NCBI RefSeq assembly: GCF_026343185.1
Contig: NZ_JAPEMA010000001.1
Coordinates: forward strand, 5,022,001 to 5,086,000
Source of the DNA: Streptomyces sp. NBC_00091
Lineage (GTDB): Bacteria; Actinomycetota; Actinomycetes; Streptomycetales; Streptomycetaceae
Length of the DNA stretch: 64,000 bases
Reading direction: 5' to 3'
A program made the translations under genes and the position numbers. Shown here piece after piece: positions 35,137-43,370 of the stretch. The stretch's first letter is position 1, and each line of letters starts with the position of its first letter. The notes beneath the pieces were generated by a model that did not search any database, had not been told where the DNA came from, and saw only the letters and a program-made list of their open reading frames with translations.

Positions 35137-35162
35137 ATGCCACCTACGGTGCCGTTGTAAAC
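35137..35162 (-). promoter_or_regulatory. Candidate sigma-H type promoter of ssgB
   Basis: On the minus strand GTTT (35162-35159) and GTGGCAT (35143-35137) are 15 bp apart, about 60 bp before the ssgB start. This resembles the GTTT/GGGTAT pattern of sigma-B-like factors in Streptomyces, with a weak -10. Confidence 0.45.
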
Positions 35163-35254
35163 CCCTCTGACCGTTTTGCGGACCTCTGGGTCCCTCGGAC
35201 GGCGGATCCAAACCGGCATTCACGTGTGCTTCCGGCTCCGGTAGATTCGGGGCC

Positions 35255-35692
35255 ATGAATACGGGGAGTGACCGCGGAACCAACGAGTCCGCCAGCAGCG
35301 AACCGGTCGCCGAAGAGGCGCCGCACGTATCGAAGGCGCCCGCCTTCATCAAGGCCAACCGCAGCCTGCACCTGAGCTGGCAGGTCGGCGTCTTCATCGT
35401 CGGCCTGGCCGTCATCGGCGCAGGCGTCGCCATGCTCGTCCTGCCCGGCCCCGGCTGGGTGGCGATCTTCGCCGGCCTGGCGATCTGGGCCACCGAGTTC
35501 GCCTGGGCCCACCTCGTCCTGCGCTGGACCAAGCGCAAGGTGAGCGAGGCCGCGCAGAAGGCGCTCGACCCGAAGGTCCGGCGCCGCAACATCATCCTCA
35601 CCAGCGTCGGCCTCGCCATCGCGGGCGCACTGATCGGCTTCTACCTGTGGAAGTACGGCCTGGTGCTGCCGTGGAACATCAAGGACCAGTGA
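35255..35692 (+). CDS. TIGR02611-type membrane protein (PGPGW motif)
   Basis: A 145-residue protein with an acidic, Ser-rich N-terminus and about three membrane helices. The motif VLPGPGWVAIFAGLAIWATEF after TM1 is the hallmark of the family, and RRRNIILTSVGLAIAGALIGFYLW is the last helix. The function of the family is unknown; it is common in actinobacteria. ATG 35255 lies 7 nt after TAGATT, probably leaderless. Divergent from ssgB, with which it may share regulation. Confidence 0.82.
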   Translation: MNTGSDRGTNESASSEPVAEEAPHVSKAPAFIKANRSLHLSWQVGVFIVGLAVIGAGVAMLVLPGPGWVAIFAGLAIWATEFAWAHLVLRWTKRKVSEAAQKALDPKVRRRNIILTSVGLAIAGALIGFYLWKYGLVLPWNIKDQ

Positions 35693-35749
35693 CCGGCCGG
35701 CACTGGTCACAGAGCACCGCTGACATGCGGTAATGTTTGCGGTGCGTCC

Positions 35750-35821
35750 GGGCGATTAGCTCAGTGGGAGAGCACTTCGTTCACACCGAAGGGGTCACTG
35801 GTTCGAACCCAGTATCGCCCA
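35750..35821 (+). tRNA. tRNA-Val (anticodon CAC)
   Basis: Acceptor GGGCGAT/ATCGCCC with discriminator A, D-arm AGCTCAGTGGGAGAGC, anticodon arm CTTCG-TTCACAC-CGAAG giving CAC (reads GUG), T-arm GGTTCGAACCC. Solitary gene with a TAATGT -10-like element at 35731-35736. CCA is not encoded. Confidence 0.96.
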
Positions 35822-35828
35822 CCCGGAG

Positions 35829-35866
35829 CAGAGGCCCGGAGACTCGGAAGAGTCTCCGGGCCTCTG
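35829..35866. terminator. Terminator of tRNA-Val, shared with the convergent membrane gene
   Basis: A perfect 17-bp stem (35829-35845 with 35850-35866) with a GGAA loop, 8 nt after the tRNA. It also lies 24 nt beyond the stop of the minus-strand gene. Confidence 0.85.
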
Positions 35867-35889
35867 TCGTACCCGCCCTCCCGAGCCCT

Positions 35890-38232
35890 TCAGCGCAGCC
35901 GCCCGAGAGCCTCCCGCAGCCGGCGCGCGTCGCGCAGCCGCTTCTCGTACGTCGCCCCCACCACCAGCAGTAGCAGGCCCGCCAGCGCCGGCGGCAGCCA
36001 GCGCGGCAGCACGCCGACCACCTGGACCACGTACGGGGCCAGCTCGTGCACGGCCACCGCGGCCAGCGTGGCGCCGCCCAGCAGCAGCGGCGCCTGGAGC
36101 CGGCGGTGCGCCCCGGCCAGGGTCACCACCAGGGCCGCCCCGCCCAGCAGCAGCGGGCGCGGCCAGTACGGGTCGCTCCAGACGGCGACCAGGCTCGGCA
36201 GCAGGCTCGCCCCCAGCCCCGGCCCGTACGCCGCCCAGGACGAGACCACCGGCTCCCGGCGGCGGCGCAGCAGGCCCACCGCCAGTGCGAGCACCGACAC
36301 CGGCAGCGTGTACGCCTCCGCCGCCGCCACCCCCGACGCCCCCAGCCGCACCCAGGTCGCCGCCACGAACAGCGCCCCCGCGGCCCAGCCCAGCGCACGC
36401 CGCTCACGCCGCAGCGCCGCCCCGGCGCACAGCACCCCGTCCAGCGCGAGGACCAGCGCCAGTACCGGCGCGTCCCCGGCCGCCAGCACCACGGCGAGCA
36501 CCCCCGCCCCGGCCGCCGCGGCCTCCGCCGCCACCCGGACCCGCCCCAGCCGGGGAGCCAGGGCCACCACCCCCGCGGGGACCGCGAGCACCGCCACCCC
36601 GCACCAGGGCGCCGCCAGGCCCGCCAGCGCGCCCAGCGCCACCACCGTGACCGCCGCGTACCCGACGGCGCCCACCGCGCAGCCGGCCCGCACAGGCGCC
36701 GCAGCGGCCCTGTGGGCGGCTCCCAGCGCGCAGCCGGCGCCCAGGAGCCCCAACACCGCGAAGGTGGCCACGCGGCCGTCCAGGGCGGCCAGGGACACGT
36801 TCAGGGCCCCGGCCGCCGCGCACCCCGCGGCGGCCACCGCGACGCCCCGCCCCACCGCCCGCGCCGGAGCCCGCAGCGCCACCACCCCGGCCGCCGCCGT
36901 CACCCCGAGCTGCGCCGCGAAGACCGCCGCCGGCGCCGGCCCCAGCAGCACCGGCGCCACGAACAGCCCCGCCCAGGCGCACACCACCGCCGCCGCCCCC
37001 GCCACCGGACGCGGCAGCACCCCGGCCGGCCACCACAGGGCCCCCGCCGCCAGCAGCAGGACCACCACGAGCGCCGGCCCCGGCCCGCCCGGGTGCGGGG
37101 TCGTCGCCGCCCACACCTCGCGCAGCACCACGGCCCGCGACACCAGCACCACCGCCACCGCCGCCAGCCCCGCCACCGCCCCCAGGGCGGCCACCCCCAC
37201 CCCGGCCCGCAGCAGCCCGCGCCGCACCGGCTCCGGGACCGCGCCCGCCCGTACCGCCACCGCCACAGCCGCCGACAGCGCGAGCGCCGCCGCCACCCGC
37301 ACCGCCACCGCCCACCACACGGAGCCCGCCTCCGCCGGGACCAGCGCCCCGGCCGCCGACACCGCCGCCAGCCCCCCGACCAGAGCGGCCGCAGAAGCCC
37401 GCGGCTCGCGCCAGGCCACCGCCACGCCCAGCAGGCCCCCCGCCGCCAGCAGCAGCGCCGGACCGGCCGCCCCGGGGTCCACGAGGGACTGCGCCAGCCC
37501 CGCCGCGAGCCCCGCCCCGCCCAGCACCCCCGCGCACACCCAGGCGGGCACCCGTACCGTCCGGCGCGCCACCGCCACCGCCAGGGCCGCGTCCACCGCC
37601 GCCGTCGCCAGCAGCGCCCAGCCGGCCCCCGCCAGGTCCGCCCCCGTGGCCGCCGCGGCCAGCGGCAACGGCAGCTGCGCGGCCCCCACCGCGGCGAGCA
37701 GCGGCAGCCGCAGCCTCCCCAGGGCCGCCCCGTACCCGGCCCAGAGCCCCGACAGCACCGCCGCCGCCCCCGCCGCGTACGCCACCGCGTCGGTACCGGA
37801 CAGCACCACCGCGTGCAGCGCGTACGCGTCCAGCACCGTGAGCAGCAGCCCCACCCCCGCGACCGACTCGGCCGTCGACCGCAGCCCCCGCCGCAGCAGC
37901 GGGACGGGCGCCGCGAGCGCCGCCGCCGTCAGCAGCGCCAGCACCGCCGAGCGCCCCCCGATGCCCAGGGAACCCCAGCTGACCAGGGTGAACGCCAGCG
38001 CGGCCACCGCCAGCAGCACCGCCCCGAGCGTCAGCAGCACGTTCTGCGCCCCCGGCTTCGAGGAGGGCGCCTCTGCGGGCTGCGGCTGCCGCTGCACCTG
38101 CGCCGCCGGCTGGGCCAGGAGCCGCAGCAGCCAGTCCCGGCGGGCCAGCAAGTACCCGCGCCGGGCGTCCAGTTGGATCAGCTCGGCGTCGATGAGCGCC
38201 AGCTCGTGGGCCGGCGACAAGGGGGTGTTCAT
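35890..38232 (-). CDS. Large polytopic membrane protein, Ala/Val-rich (SCO7613-C-type)
   Basis: A 780-residue protein. Residues 1-70 form a charged coiled-coil-like cytoplasmic head (ELALIDAELIQLDARRGYLLARRDWLLRLLAQ), followed by some 20 or more hydrophobic helices filling the rest, then a basic tail KRLRDARRLREALGRLR. No transport or enzyme motif is visible. Its extreme Ala/Gly/Val content makes the DNA compositionally monotonous. Related Streptomyces proteins carry the label SCO7613 C-terminal domain; their role is unknown. ATG 38232 is the first start in the conserved head. Confidence 0.75.
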   Translation of the reverse strand: MNTPLSPAHELALIDAELIQLDARRGYLLARRDWLLRLLAQPAAQVQRQPQPAEAPSSKPGAQNVLLTLGAVLLAVAALAFTLVSWGSLGIGGRSAVLALLTAAALAAPVPLLRRGLRSTAESVAGVGLLLTVLDAYALHAVVLSGTDAVAYAAGAAAVLSGLWAGYGAALGRLRLPLLAAVGAAQLPLPLAAAATGADLAGAGWALLATAAVDAALAVAVARRTVRVPAWVCAGVLGGAGLAAGLAQSLVDPGAAGPALLLAAGGLLGVAVAWREPRASAAALVGGLAAVSAAGALVPAEAGSVWWAVAVRVAAALALSAAVAVAVRAGAVPEPVRRGLLRAGVGVAALGAVAGLAAVAVVLVSRAVVLREVWAATTPHPGGPGPALVVVLLLAAGALWWPAGVLPRPVAGAAAVVCAWAGLFVAPVLLGPAPAAVFAAQLGVTAAAGVVALRAPARAVGRGVAVAAAGCAAAGALNVSLAALDGRVATFAVLGLLGAGCALGAAHRAAAAPVRAGCAVGAVGYAAVTVVALGALAGLAAPWCGVAVLAVPAGVVALAPRLGRVRVAAEAAAAGAGVLAVVLAAGDAPVLALVLALDGVLCAGAALRRERRALGWAAGALFVAATWVRLGASGVAAAEAYTLPVSVLALAVGLLRRRREPVVSSWAAYGPGLGASLLPSLVAVWSDPYWPRPLLLGGAALVVTLAGAHRRLQAPLLLGGATLAAVAVHELAPYVVQVVGVLPRWLPPALAGLLLLVVGATYEKRLRDARRLREALGRLR

Positions 38233-38339
38233 GCTGGGGAGTGTGGCGCCCGTCACGCCATCAGGACATCGGCGTGCGTACTCAGATCGGCTCTGAGTAC
38301 CGCCTGCGCATCCGGCGCCCGGCGGGCCAGACTGGAGCC

Positions 38340-38813
38340 ATGCAGCGCTGGACGCACTACCGCTTCCGCAGCGTGTGGGACCTCGACGCCCCGCCCGCGC
38401 TCGTCTACTCCCTGCTGGAGGACGCCGGCCGCTACCCCGACTGGTGGCCCCAGGTCCGCCGGGTCGAGCAGATCGACGAGCACACCGGGACCGCCCTGAT
38501 CCGCTCGGTGCTCCCGTACGGGATCCACGTCACCCTCACCGGCCTGCTCAGCGATCCCGCCCGCGGGGTCCTCGAGGCGGCGCTGCGCGGGGACATCGAA
38601 GGCTGGGCGCGGTGGACCGTACGCCCCGCGGGCGCGGCCGGCGGCGGGCGCACGCGGGCGGTGTACGAGCAGGAGGTCGAAGTACGGGCCGCCCTGCTGC
38701 GGCGGTTCGCGCTCGCCGGACGGCCGCTGTTCCGGCTCAACCACGCGCTCATGATGCGGGCCGGGCGGCGCGGCCTCGAGGCCCGCCTGACCGCTCCGCC
38801 CGAAGCGGTTTGA
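38340..38813 (+). CDS. SRPBCC-fold (polyketide cyclase/dehydrase-like) protein
   Basis: A 157-residue START-like fold protein: WDLDAPPALVYSLLEDAGRYPDWWPQVRRVEQID, then a beta-sheet with VLPYGIHVTLTGLLSDPARGVLEA, and a long final helix, RRFALAGRPLFRLNHALMMRAGRRGLEARL. The fold makes a deep hydrophobic pocket for lipids or polyketides. ATG 38340 lies 6 nt after CAGACT, a leaderless arrangement. No biosynthetic cluster surrounds it, so the ligand is unknown. Confidence 0.85.
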   Translation: MQRWTHYRFRSVWDLDAPPALVYSLLEDAGRYPDWWPQVRRVEQIDEHTGTALIRSVLPYGIHVTLTGLLSDPARGVLEAALRGDIEGWARWTVRPAGAAGGGRTRAVYEQEVEVRAALLRRFALAGRPLFRLNHALMMRAGRRGLEARLTAPPEAV

Positions 38814-38851
38814 TCCCGCCCCGGAGCTCTTGTATTGTTCAGTCCGTTCCC

Positions 38852-38923
38852 GGGCGATTAGCTCAGCGGGAGAGCACTTCGTTCACACCGAAGGGGTCAC
38901 TGGTTCGATCCCAGTATCGCCCA
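38852..38923 (+). tRNA. tRNA-Val (anticodon CAC), second copy
   Basis: Differs from the 35750-35821 gene at only two positions (D-loop GCGGG for GTGGG and T-loop TTCGATCCC for TTCGAACCC). Anticodon loop TTCACAC gives CAC. A TATTGT -10-like element (38832-38837) precedes it. Confidence 0.96.
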
Positions 38924-38930
38924 CCGGGAG

Positions 38931-38960
38931 AGGCCGGTCCGTCTGATGACGGACCGGCCT
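38931..38960. terminator. Terminator of the second tRNA-Val(CAC)
   Basis: AGGCCGGTCCGTC (38931-38943) pairs with GACGGACCGGCCT (38948-38960), followed by T. It also faces the convergent exonuclease gene. Confidence 0.8.
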
Positions 38961-39009
38961 TCCGCATTCCCCGGCGTCCTCCGACGTCGTCCCGCGTCCT
39001 CCCGCTACC

Positions 39010-39735
39010 TCAGGCGGCCTGCGGCAGGTCCGGCCGCAGCGGCCAGTGCGGATCCACCGCCTCCGGAGTTCCCTGCCGGGCGAACCACGCCTGGAGGCCC
39101 CGCGCCTGCGCCGCGTGCCACACCGCCTGCAACGTGTGCAGTTCGGCCGGGCTCAGCCGCTCCAGCCGCGCCGCGAACCTGCGCCCGACCGCCCGTACGA
39201 CCTCCAGCGCGGCCTGCGCGTCCACCGAGGCGTCGTGCGCCCCCTCCAGCTCTATCCCGTAGTGCGCGCACAGGTCCGTCAGCGTGCGGCGGCCCTTGCG
39301 GTAGCGGTCCAGGTGCTTGTCCAGGACCCGCGGATCCAGCACCGTCAGCGGCCTGTTGTCCAGGTACCGCGCCAGCGTCGACGCCCGGTGCCGGCGCAAC
39401 TCCCGGTCCAGCAGCGTCAGATCGAACGGCGCGTTCATCACCACCACCGGCCGGCCCGCCACCTGCTGCTCGCCCAGCGAGCGGGCTATCTCCTCCACCA
39501 CCGGCGCCGGCCACCGGCCGTGCCGCTGTAGGTGCTCGTCGGTCAGACCGTGTACTTCCGTGGCTCCCGGCGGCACCGGGATACCGGGATTGACCAGCCA
39601 CCGGGTGGAGCGGACCCGGCCGCCCGCACACTCCTGCACGACGAGCGCGGCGGACACGATCCGGTCCTGCTCGACGTCCACCCCGGTGGTCTCCGTGTCG
39701 AAGGCGGCCAGCGGCCCCTCGTACCAGCGTGTCAT
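39010..39735 (-). CDS. DnaQ-like 3'-5' exonuclease (DEDDh)
   Basis: A 241-residue single-domain exonuclease of the polymerase III epsilon type. Motif ExoI FDTETTGVD (about residues 12-20), ExoII NAPFDLTLLDREL (D about 108) and ExoIII H-D-A-S-V-D-A-Q (HDASVDAQA, catalytic His and Asp) are all present, so it should be active on DNA or RNA 3' ends. It is not fused to a polymerase and is not near dnaE. ATG 39735 begins the domain. Repair or RNA-trimming roles are possible. Confidence 0.9.
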   Translation of the reverse strand: MTRWYEGPLAAFDTETTGVDVEQDRIVSAALVVQECAGGRVRSTRWLVNPGIPVPPGATEVHGLTDEHLQRHGRWPAPVVEEIARSLGEQQVAGRPVVVMNAPFDLTLLDRELRRHRASTLARYLDNRPLTVLDPRVLDKHLDRYRKGRRTLTDLCAHYGIELEGAHDASVDAQAALEVVRAVGRRFAARLERLSPAELHTLQAVWHAAQARGLQAWFARQGTPEAVDPHWPLRPDLPQAA

Positions 39736-39907
39736 GGCGAACTCCTCGTCACCGATCGGCAGATGGGTCGCACCGGGCGCCTCCGCCACGGAACGTGCCA
39801 CCCCCGCCGAATCCGTGATACCCGGGCTGTTTGCCCCGTACGCCGTTTGCGGGCCGCCGGGTACGGAGACAACTTCCCTGGGGGGTCGCACGCATGACCG
39901 GTCGTCA

Positions 39908-39937
39908 CCCTCCACACCCCTCCACATCCCTCCACCA
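39908..39937 (+). repeat. Three tandem 10-bp units upstream of the DUF4365 gene
   Basis: CCCTCCACAC, CCCTCCACAT and CCCTCCACCA follow each other directly, 45-74 bp before the ATG 39982. The intergenic stretch 39736-39981 has no other feature I can support. Confidence 0.7.
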
Positions 39938-39981
39938 CACACCCGTTCACGGCAGAGCCCGGAAGGCATGGGGAGCCGGCC

Positions 39982-40560
39982 ATGGCGCTCACGCAGCCCG
40001 AACCGGGCGGGGTGCTGCACGGACAGGGCGATCCACGGACCGGACCGCTGCGCGGCACACTCGCCACCACCGCCTGCATGGAGACCCTCCAGGTGGGCTA
40101 CCTGCACGCCGTCGCGGCCGCGGCCGGCTGCTCGCTCTCCCAGCCCTTTCCCGACAACGGCATCGACTGGCACCTGAGCCACGGCGCGCCCGAGCACGTC
40201 GTCGACGACGAAGTGACCATCAAGGTGCAGCTGAAGGCGACCTACCAGATCCCGCCCCGCCCCGCCGGGGACACCTTCGGCTTCACCCTCGACAACGAGC
40301 ACCTGGTGAAGCTGGCGCGCACGCCGGTCGCCGTCCACAAGATCCTCGTGGTGATGCTCGTACCGCGGGAGCGGGACCAGTGGCTGAGCGCCGGGCACGA
40401 CCGGCTCGACCTGCGCCACTGCTGCTACTGGACCAACCTCGCCGGGCACCCCGTGACCGGCCGGCGCCGCACCACCGTACGGATCCCGACCGCGCGGATC
40501 TTCGACGACCGGGCGCTGTGCGAGATCATGACCCGGGTCGGGTCGGGAGGGACACCCTGA
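39982..40560 (+). CDS. DUF4365-type putative nuclease
   Basis: A 192-residue protein. The core ACMETLQVGYLHAVAAAAGC, DNGIDWHLSH and EVTIKVQLKATYQ matches the DUF4365 layout, in which an Asp and a Q/E-x-K form a PD-(D/E)xK nuclease-like site. After it come TFGFTLDNEHLVKLARTPVAVHKILVVMLVP and a Cys-rich CCYWTNLAGHP segment. ATG 39982 follows GGGAGCCGG. It overlaps the next gene by ATGA, so they form a two-gene unit. DUF4365 proteins often sit near defence genes, but nuclease activity here is an inference. Confidence 0.75.
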   Translation: MALTQPEPGGVLHGQGDPRTGPLRGTLATTACMETLQVGYLHAVAAAAGCSLSQPFPDNGIDWHLSHGAPEHVVDDEVTIKVQLKATYQIPPRPAGDTFGFTLDNEHLVKLARTPVAVHKILVVMLVPRERDQWLSAGHDRLDLRHCCYWTNLAGHPVTGRRRTTVRIPTARIFDDRALCEIMTRVGSGGTP

Positions 40561-41765
40561 TGAACTGGCACCCACCGCACCTCGAACCGCTGCCGCCCCC
40601 GGAGCTGACCCCGGGCGCCCCCGATCCCGGGCAGGTCGACCCGCAGGTCCTCGGGGCTCTGCTGCACCGGCACGGCTGGCTGCGGCGCGGCGGAGCGGTG
40701 GGCCGGTACGGGCGCTGGACCCCGCCCGGCCACGGCGGCACCAGCCTGCTCGTCCCGGAGAACCGGACCTTCCCCGACTGCGCCGACCTGCTCGAGGAGG
40801 CACTGACCGCGCTGTGGCGCAGCGGGCTGCCCTCGGCGCGCGAGGTGCTCTTCGGGCTGAGCGTGCCCAGCGACGAGGTCCGCTGGGAGCGGGAGATCCC
40901 GCAGGGGCCGTACGGGTTCCAGGGCGAGGCCGCCTGGCCCGCGCAGGAGCAGCTGCGCTCGGCGGCCCGCCGGCTGCTGCTCGCCGGGGCCCTCGCCGAC
41001 CGCGCCCGCGCCGGGTACTACGGGGCCCGCCACCGCGCGCAGGCCGAACGGGTCCTGGACGGGGTGCTGGTGGGGCCCGCGCCGGGCGGGCGCAGGCTGG
41101 CCGCGTACGTACCGGTGGACGGCGGCCGCGGGGCGGTGACCCGGCTGCACCACGCCCTGCACGCGGCGCGGGAGGCGGTGGACTACCGACGGGCCACCGG
41201 CGGCATGGACGCCTTCGACGCAGCGGTGGCCGCCGGGGTCAGCCGGGAGCTCGCCGAGGCGCTGATCGCCCTGGTCCGGGGTTCGGAAGGGGCCCGGATC
41301 GCGCTGGCCTGGGCGCCGGCGGCCGGGGTCCCCGCCGGGTGCGCGGCGCGGCCCGAGCCGGTGGAGTTCTCGCCGGGGGACCTGCCGGTGCTGCGCGAGG
41401 CCGCCGCCCGCTACACCCGGCACGAGCCGGCCGTCGCCGTCCGGGTCACGGGGGCGGTGGTCCGGATGCGGCGCGCCGCGGCGGGCGGCGGGGGAACCGT
41501 CCGGCTGCGGGTGCTGTCGGGCGCGGAGGTCCCGTACGTCCGGGCCGCCCTCGCCGAGGAGGCGTACCGGATCGCGGTCCACGCCCACCTGGCCGGACTC
41601 CCGGTCCGGGTCAGCGGCCGGCTCTCCCGCCGGGGCGGCTTCCGCAGGCTGGCGCAGGCGTCGGACGTCACCCCGGTCCGCCTGGACGAGGTGGAGCGGG
41701 ACCGGCTGATGAAGTCCCTGGACGCGTCCCTCGACCCGGAGGACGTCCTCCCGTCGGACGACTAG
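40560..41765 (+). CDS. Conserved hypothetical partner of the DUF4365 gene
   Basis: A 401-residue soluble protein that I do not recognise. It starts with a Pro-rich segment, then an HGWLRRGGAVGRYGRWTPPG region, a long helical middle with ARRLLLAGALADRARAGYYGARHRAQAERVL, and a C-terminal beta-rich part (VAVRVTGAVVRMRRAAAG, VRVSGRLSRRGGFRRLAQASDVTPV) that could be an OB-like nucleic-acid-binding fold. The start ATG 40560 overlaps the DUF4365 stop, implying coupled synthesis and perhaps a complex. Its TAG overlaps the stop of the convergent caspase gene at CTAG 41762-41765. Confidence 0.7.
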   Translation: MNWHPPHLEPLPPPELTPGAPDPGQVDPQVLGALLHRHGWLRRGGAVGRYGRWTPPGHGGTSLLVPENRTFPDCADLLEEALTALWRSGLPSAREVLFGLSVPSDEVRWEREIPQGPYGFQGEAAWPAQEQLRSAARRLLLAGALADRARAGYYGARHRAQAERVLDGVLVGPAPGGRRLAAYVPVDGGRGAVTRLHHALHAAREAVDYRRATGGMDAFDAAVAAGVSRELAEALIALVRGSEGARIALAWAPAAGVPAGCAARPEPVEFSPGDLPVLREAAARYTRHEPAVAVRVTGAVVRMRRAAAGGGGTVRLRVLSGAEVPYVRAALAEEAYRIAVHAHLAGLPVRVSGRLSRRGGFRRLAQASDVTPVRLDEVERDRLMKSLDASLDPEDVLPSDD

Positions 41766-43369
41766 GGGCGGACCGGGGCTGCGAACCACTCGGGGTGGCG
41801 CCTGCGGAGATCGGCCAGGGCGGGAAGGCACCCGCCCAAGGCCTCCTGGACCGGGAACGCGTCGGACTCCCTGAACTCCACCGTGCGGTATCCGAAGTTG
41901 ACGGTCGAGGTGACGACGAGCACCTCCCCGCTGGAACCCCCCTGATCGGAGTAGCTCACCCAGCGCTCCACGCCGGAGGAGACGGACACGGAGAGGTCGC
42001 CGAGCCTGGAGTACGGGACCTTCAGGAGGTCCGGGCCATTCAGCAGGTACAGATGCGTATCGCTGAAAGCCACGTTGCGCGTCGTGCTGGTCGTGGCATG
42101 TCCGATCGACTGCTCCTCGGGGGCCATCTCGCACCGCCTCTTCAGCGCGGCCGCCACCCGCCAGCCCCGGAAGCTGGAGACGGGTGCGAGGACGAGGCCC
42201 TGGAGCATCAGCAGCAGGCGCAAGGCGTCCACGAACGTGGTGGGCTGGTGGCGATGCCGTTCGATGTGGGCGTTGACCTGTCCGACGTCGAACCCGTGGG
42301 TCTTCCGGTTCGACACCAGAGGGAAGTAGGGCGGCTTGGCCTGCGACCACCGTCGGGCATCGGCCACCACGGCGATGACATCGTCCAGGCCCGCGAGGAC
42401 CTCCCCCATGCGGTAGCCGGCGCCCTCGACGCTGTCGAAGGAGGGCCGTCCGGTGGGCGTGGTCGCCTGGGGTGCCGGTACGTACGGCGCGACCGCGCGG
42501 GGAGGCGTATGGGAGGCCGGCTGCGGTACCGGCGGTGGGGAGTAGCGGTTGCGCAGGAGCGGGAGGGCCCCCGCGCCCGTCTTGTCGCAGTGCTCCGGCA
42601 GGGGGAAGTCCGTGTCCCTCATCCGGCGGCGCACCTCCTCGTAGAGGTCGCTCATCCCCAGCACCGGCCCGGCCCCGGGGACGCCCGCCCACATGGTGGT
42701 CAGCAGGAAGCCGGTGAAGGCGCTGTACGTGTCCCCCTCGGGCGCCTTGGAGAGCCGGTTCTCCGGCGCCGAGGTCAGGGAGTACACGCCCGTGACGGCC
42801 AGCTGGTCCCTGATCAGCCGGGACTCGGCGCTCATGAGATCGGCGTGCGCCCGGCCGCTGAAACAGCAGTCCAGGATCACGATCTTGACCGCCGCGCGGG
42901 ACTGCTTGACCAGGCGCGCCGGGTAGGAGAAGGCCAGACTGGTCCAGGGCTGATCGGGTTCGCTTCCCCTGAGGCTGAGGTGGAAGTCGCTGTTGGCCCC
43001 CGTGAGCAGGCCGTGGCCGCTGTAGTAGACGAGCAGGACGTCCTCCGCCTGCTCGGCGGCCGCCGCGACCGGCCGCATGATGTCCTGGGGCTCGCGCGGA
43101 TCGTCCACGAGCCGCACGTCCCGCACCGCGAAACCGCCCACCGTCCGGTCGGTGAGGGCGGCGGCGAGACCGCGGATGTTGCGCGGGGAGTGCGGGATCG
43201 CCCCCAGGTCCCGCGAGGTGTAGGTCGCCGTACCGATCAGCACGGCGCGCGCGGACGCGCAGGACGGAGGGAGGGACCGCTCGCCGACCGTCCAGCGCGC
43301 GCACGATGCGGACGGCCACCTCGTCAGGGTCGTCGAGCCCGGAGGCGTCGGTACTCGCAGGCCGCACAT
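41762..43369 (-). CDS. Caspase-family (C14) cysteine protease with C-terminal sensor-like domain
   Basis: A 535-residue protein. The caspase-like p20 core begins at RAVLIGTATYTS (about residue 40) and holds the catalytic histidine in LLVYYSGHGLL and cysteine in IVILDCCFSGRA. After a Pro/Thr-rich linker (about 285-320) comes a C-terminal half with helices (VDALRLLLMLQGLVLAPVSSF) and a beta-rich, PH-like end (LYLLNGPDLLKVPYSRLGDLSV). Bacterial caspase-like proteases act in regulated death or signalling. ATG 43369 is the only upstream start in frame, but the first 37 codons look unlike a caspase N-terminus, and a frameshift near 43265-43280 is possible. Confidence 0.85.
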   Translation of the reverse strand: MCGLRVPTPPGSTTLTRWPSASCARWTVGERSLPPSCASARAVLIGTATYTSRDLGAIPHSPRNIRGLAAALTDRTVGGFAVRDVRLVDDPREPQDIMRPVAAAAEQAEDVLLVYYSGHGLLTGANSDFHLSLRGSEPDQPWTSLAFSYPARLVKQSRAAVKIVILDCCFSGRAHADLMSAESRLIRDQLAVTGVYSLTSAPENRLSKAPEGDTYSAFTGFLLTTMWAGVPGAGPVLGMSDLYEEVRRRMRDTDFPLPEHCDKTGAGALPLLRNRYSPPPVPQPASHTPPRAVAPYVPAPQATTPTGRPSFDSVEGAGYRMGEVLAGLDDVIAVVADARRWSQAKPPYFPLVSNRKTHGFDVGQVNAHIERHRHQPTTFVDALRLLLMLQGLVLAPVSSFRGWRVAAALKRRCEMAPEEQSIGHATTSTTRNVAFSDTHLYLLNGPDLLKVPYSRLGDLSVSVSSGVERWVSYSDQGGSSGEVLVVTSTVNFGYRTVEFRESDAFPVQEALGGCLPALADLRRRHPEWFAAPVRP

Positions 43370-43370
43370 G

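Noticed and set aside
36046..38499. Long plus-strand frames (Arg/Pro/Gln-rich) opposite the 780-residue membrane protein
   Set aside because: Composition is the complement of an Ala/Val/Leu-rich membrane gene and shows no domain.
35750..38923. The two near-identical tRNA-Val(CAC) genes as attachment sites bounding an integrative element
   Set aside because: The 3 kb between them holds only a membrane protein and an SRPBCC protein, with no integrase or excisionase, and each tRNA has its own promoter and terminator.
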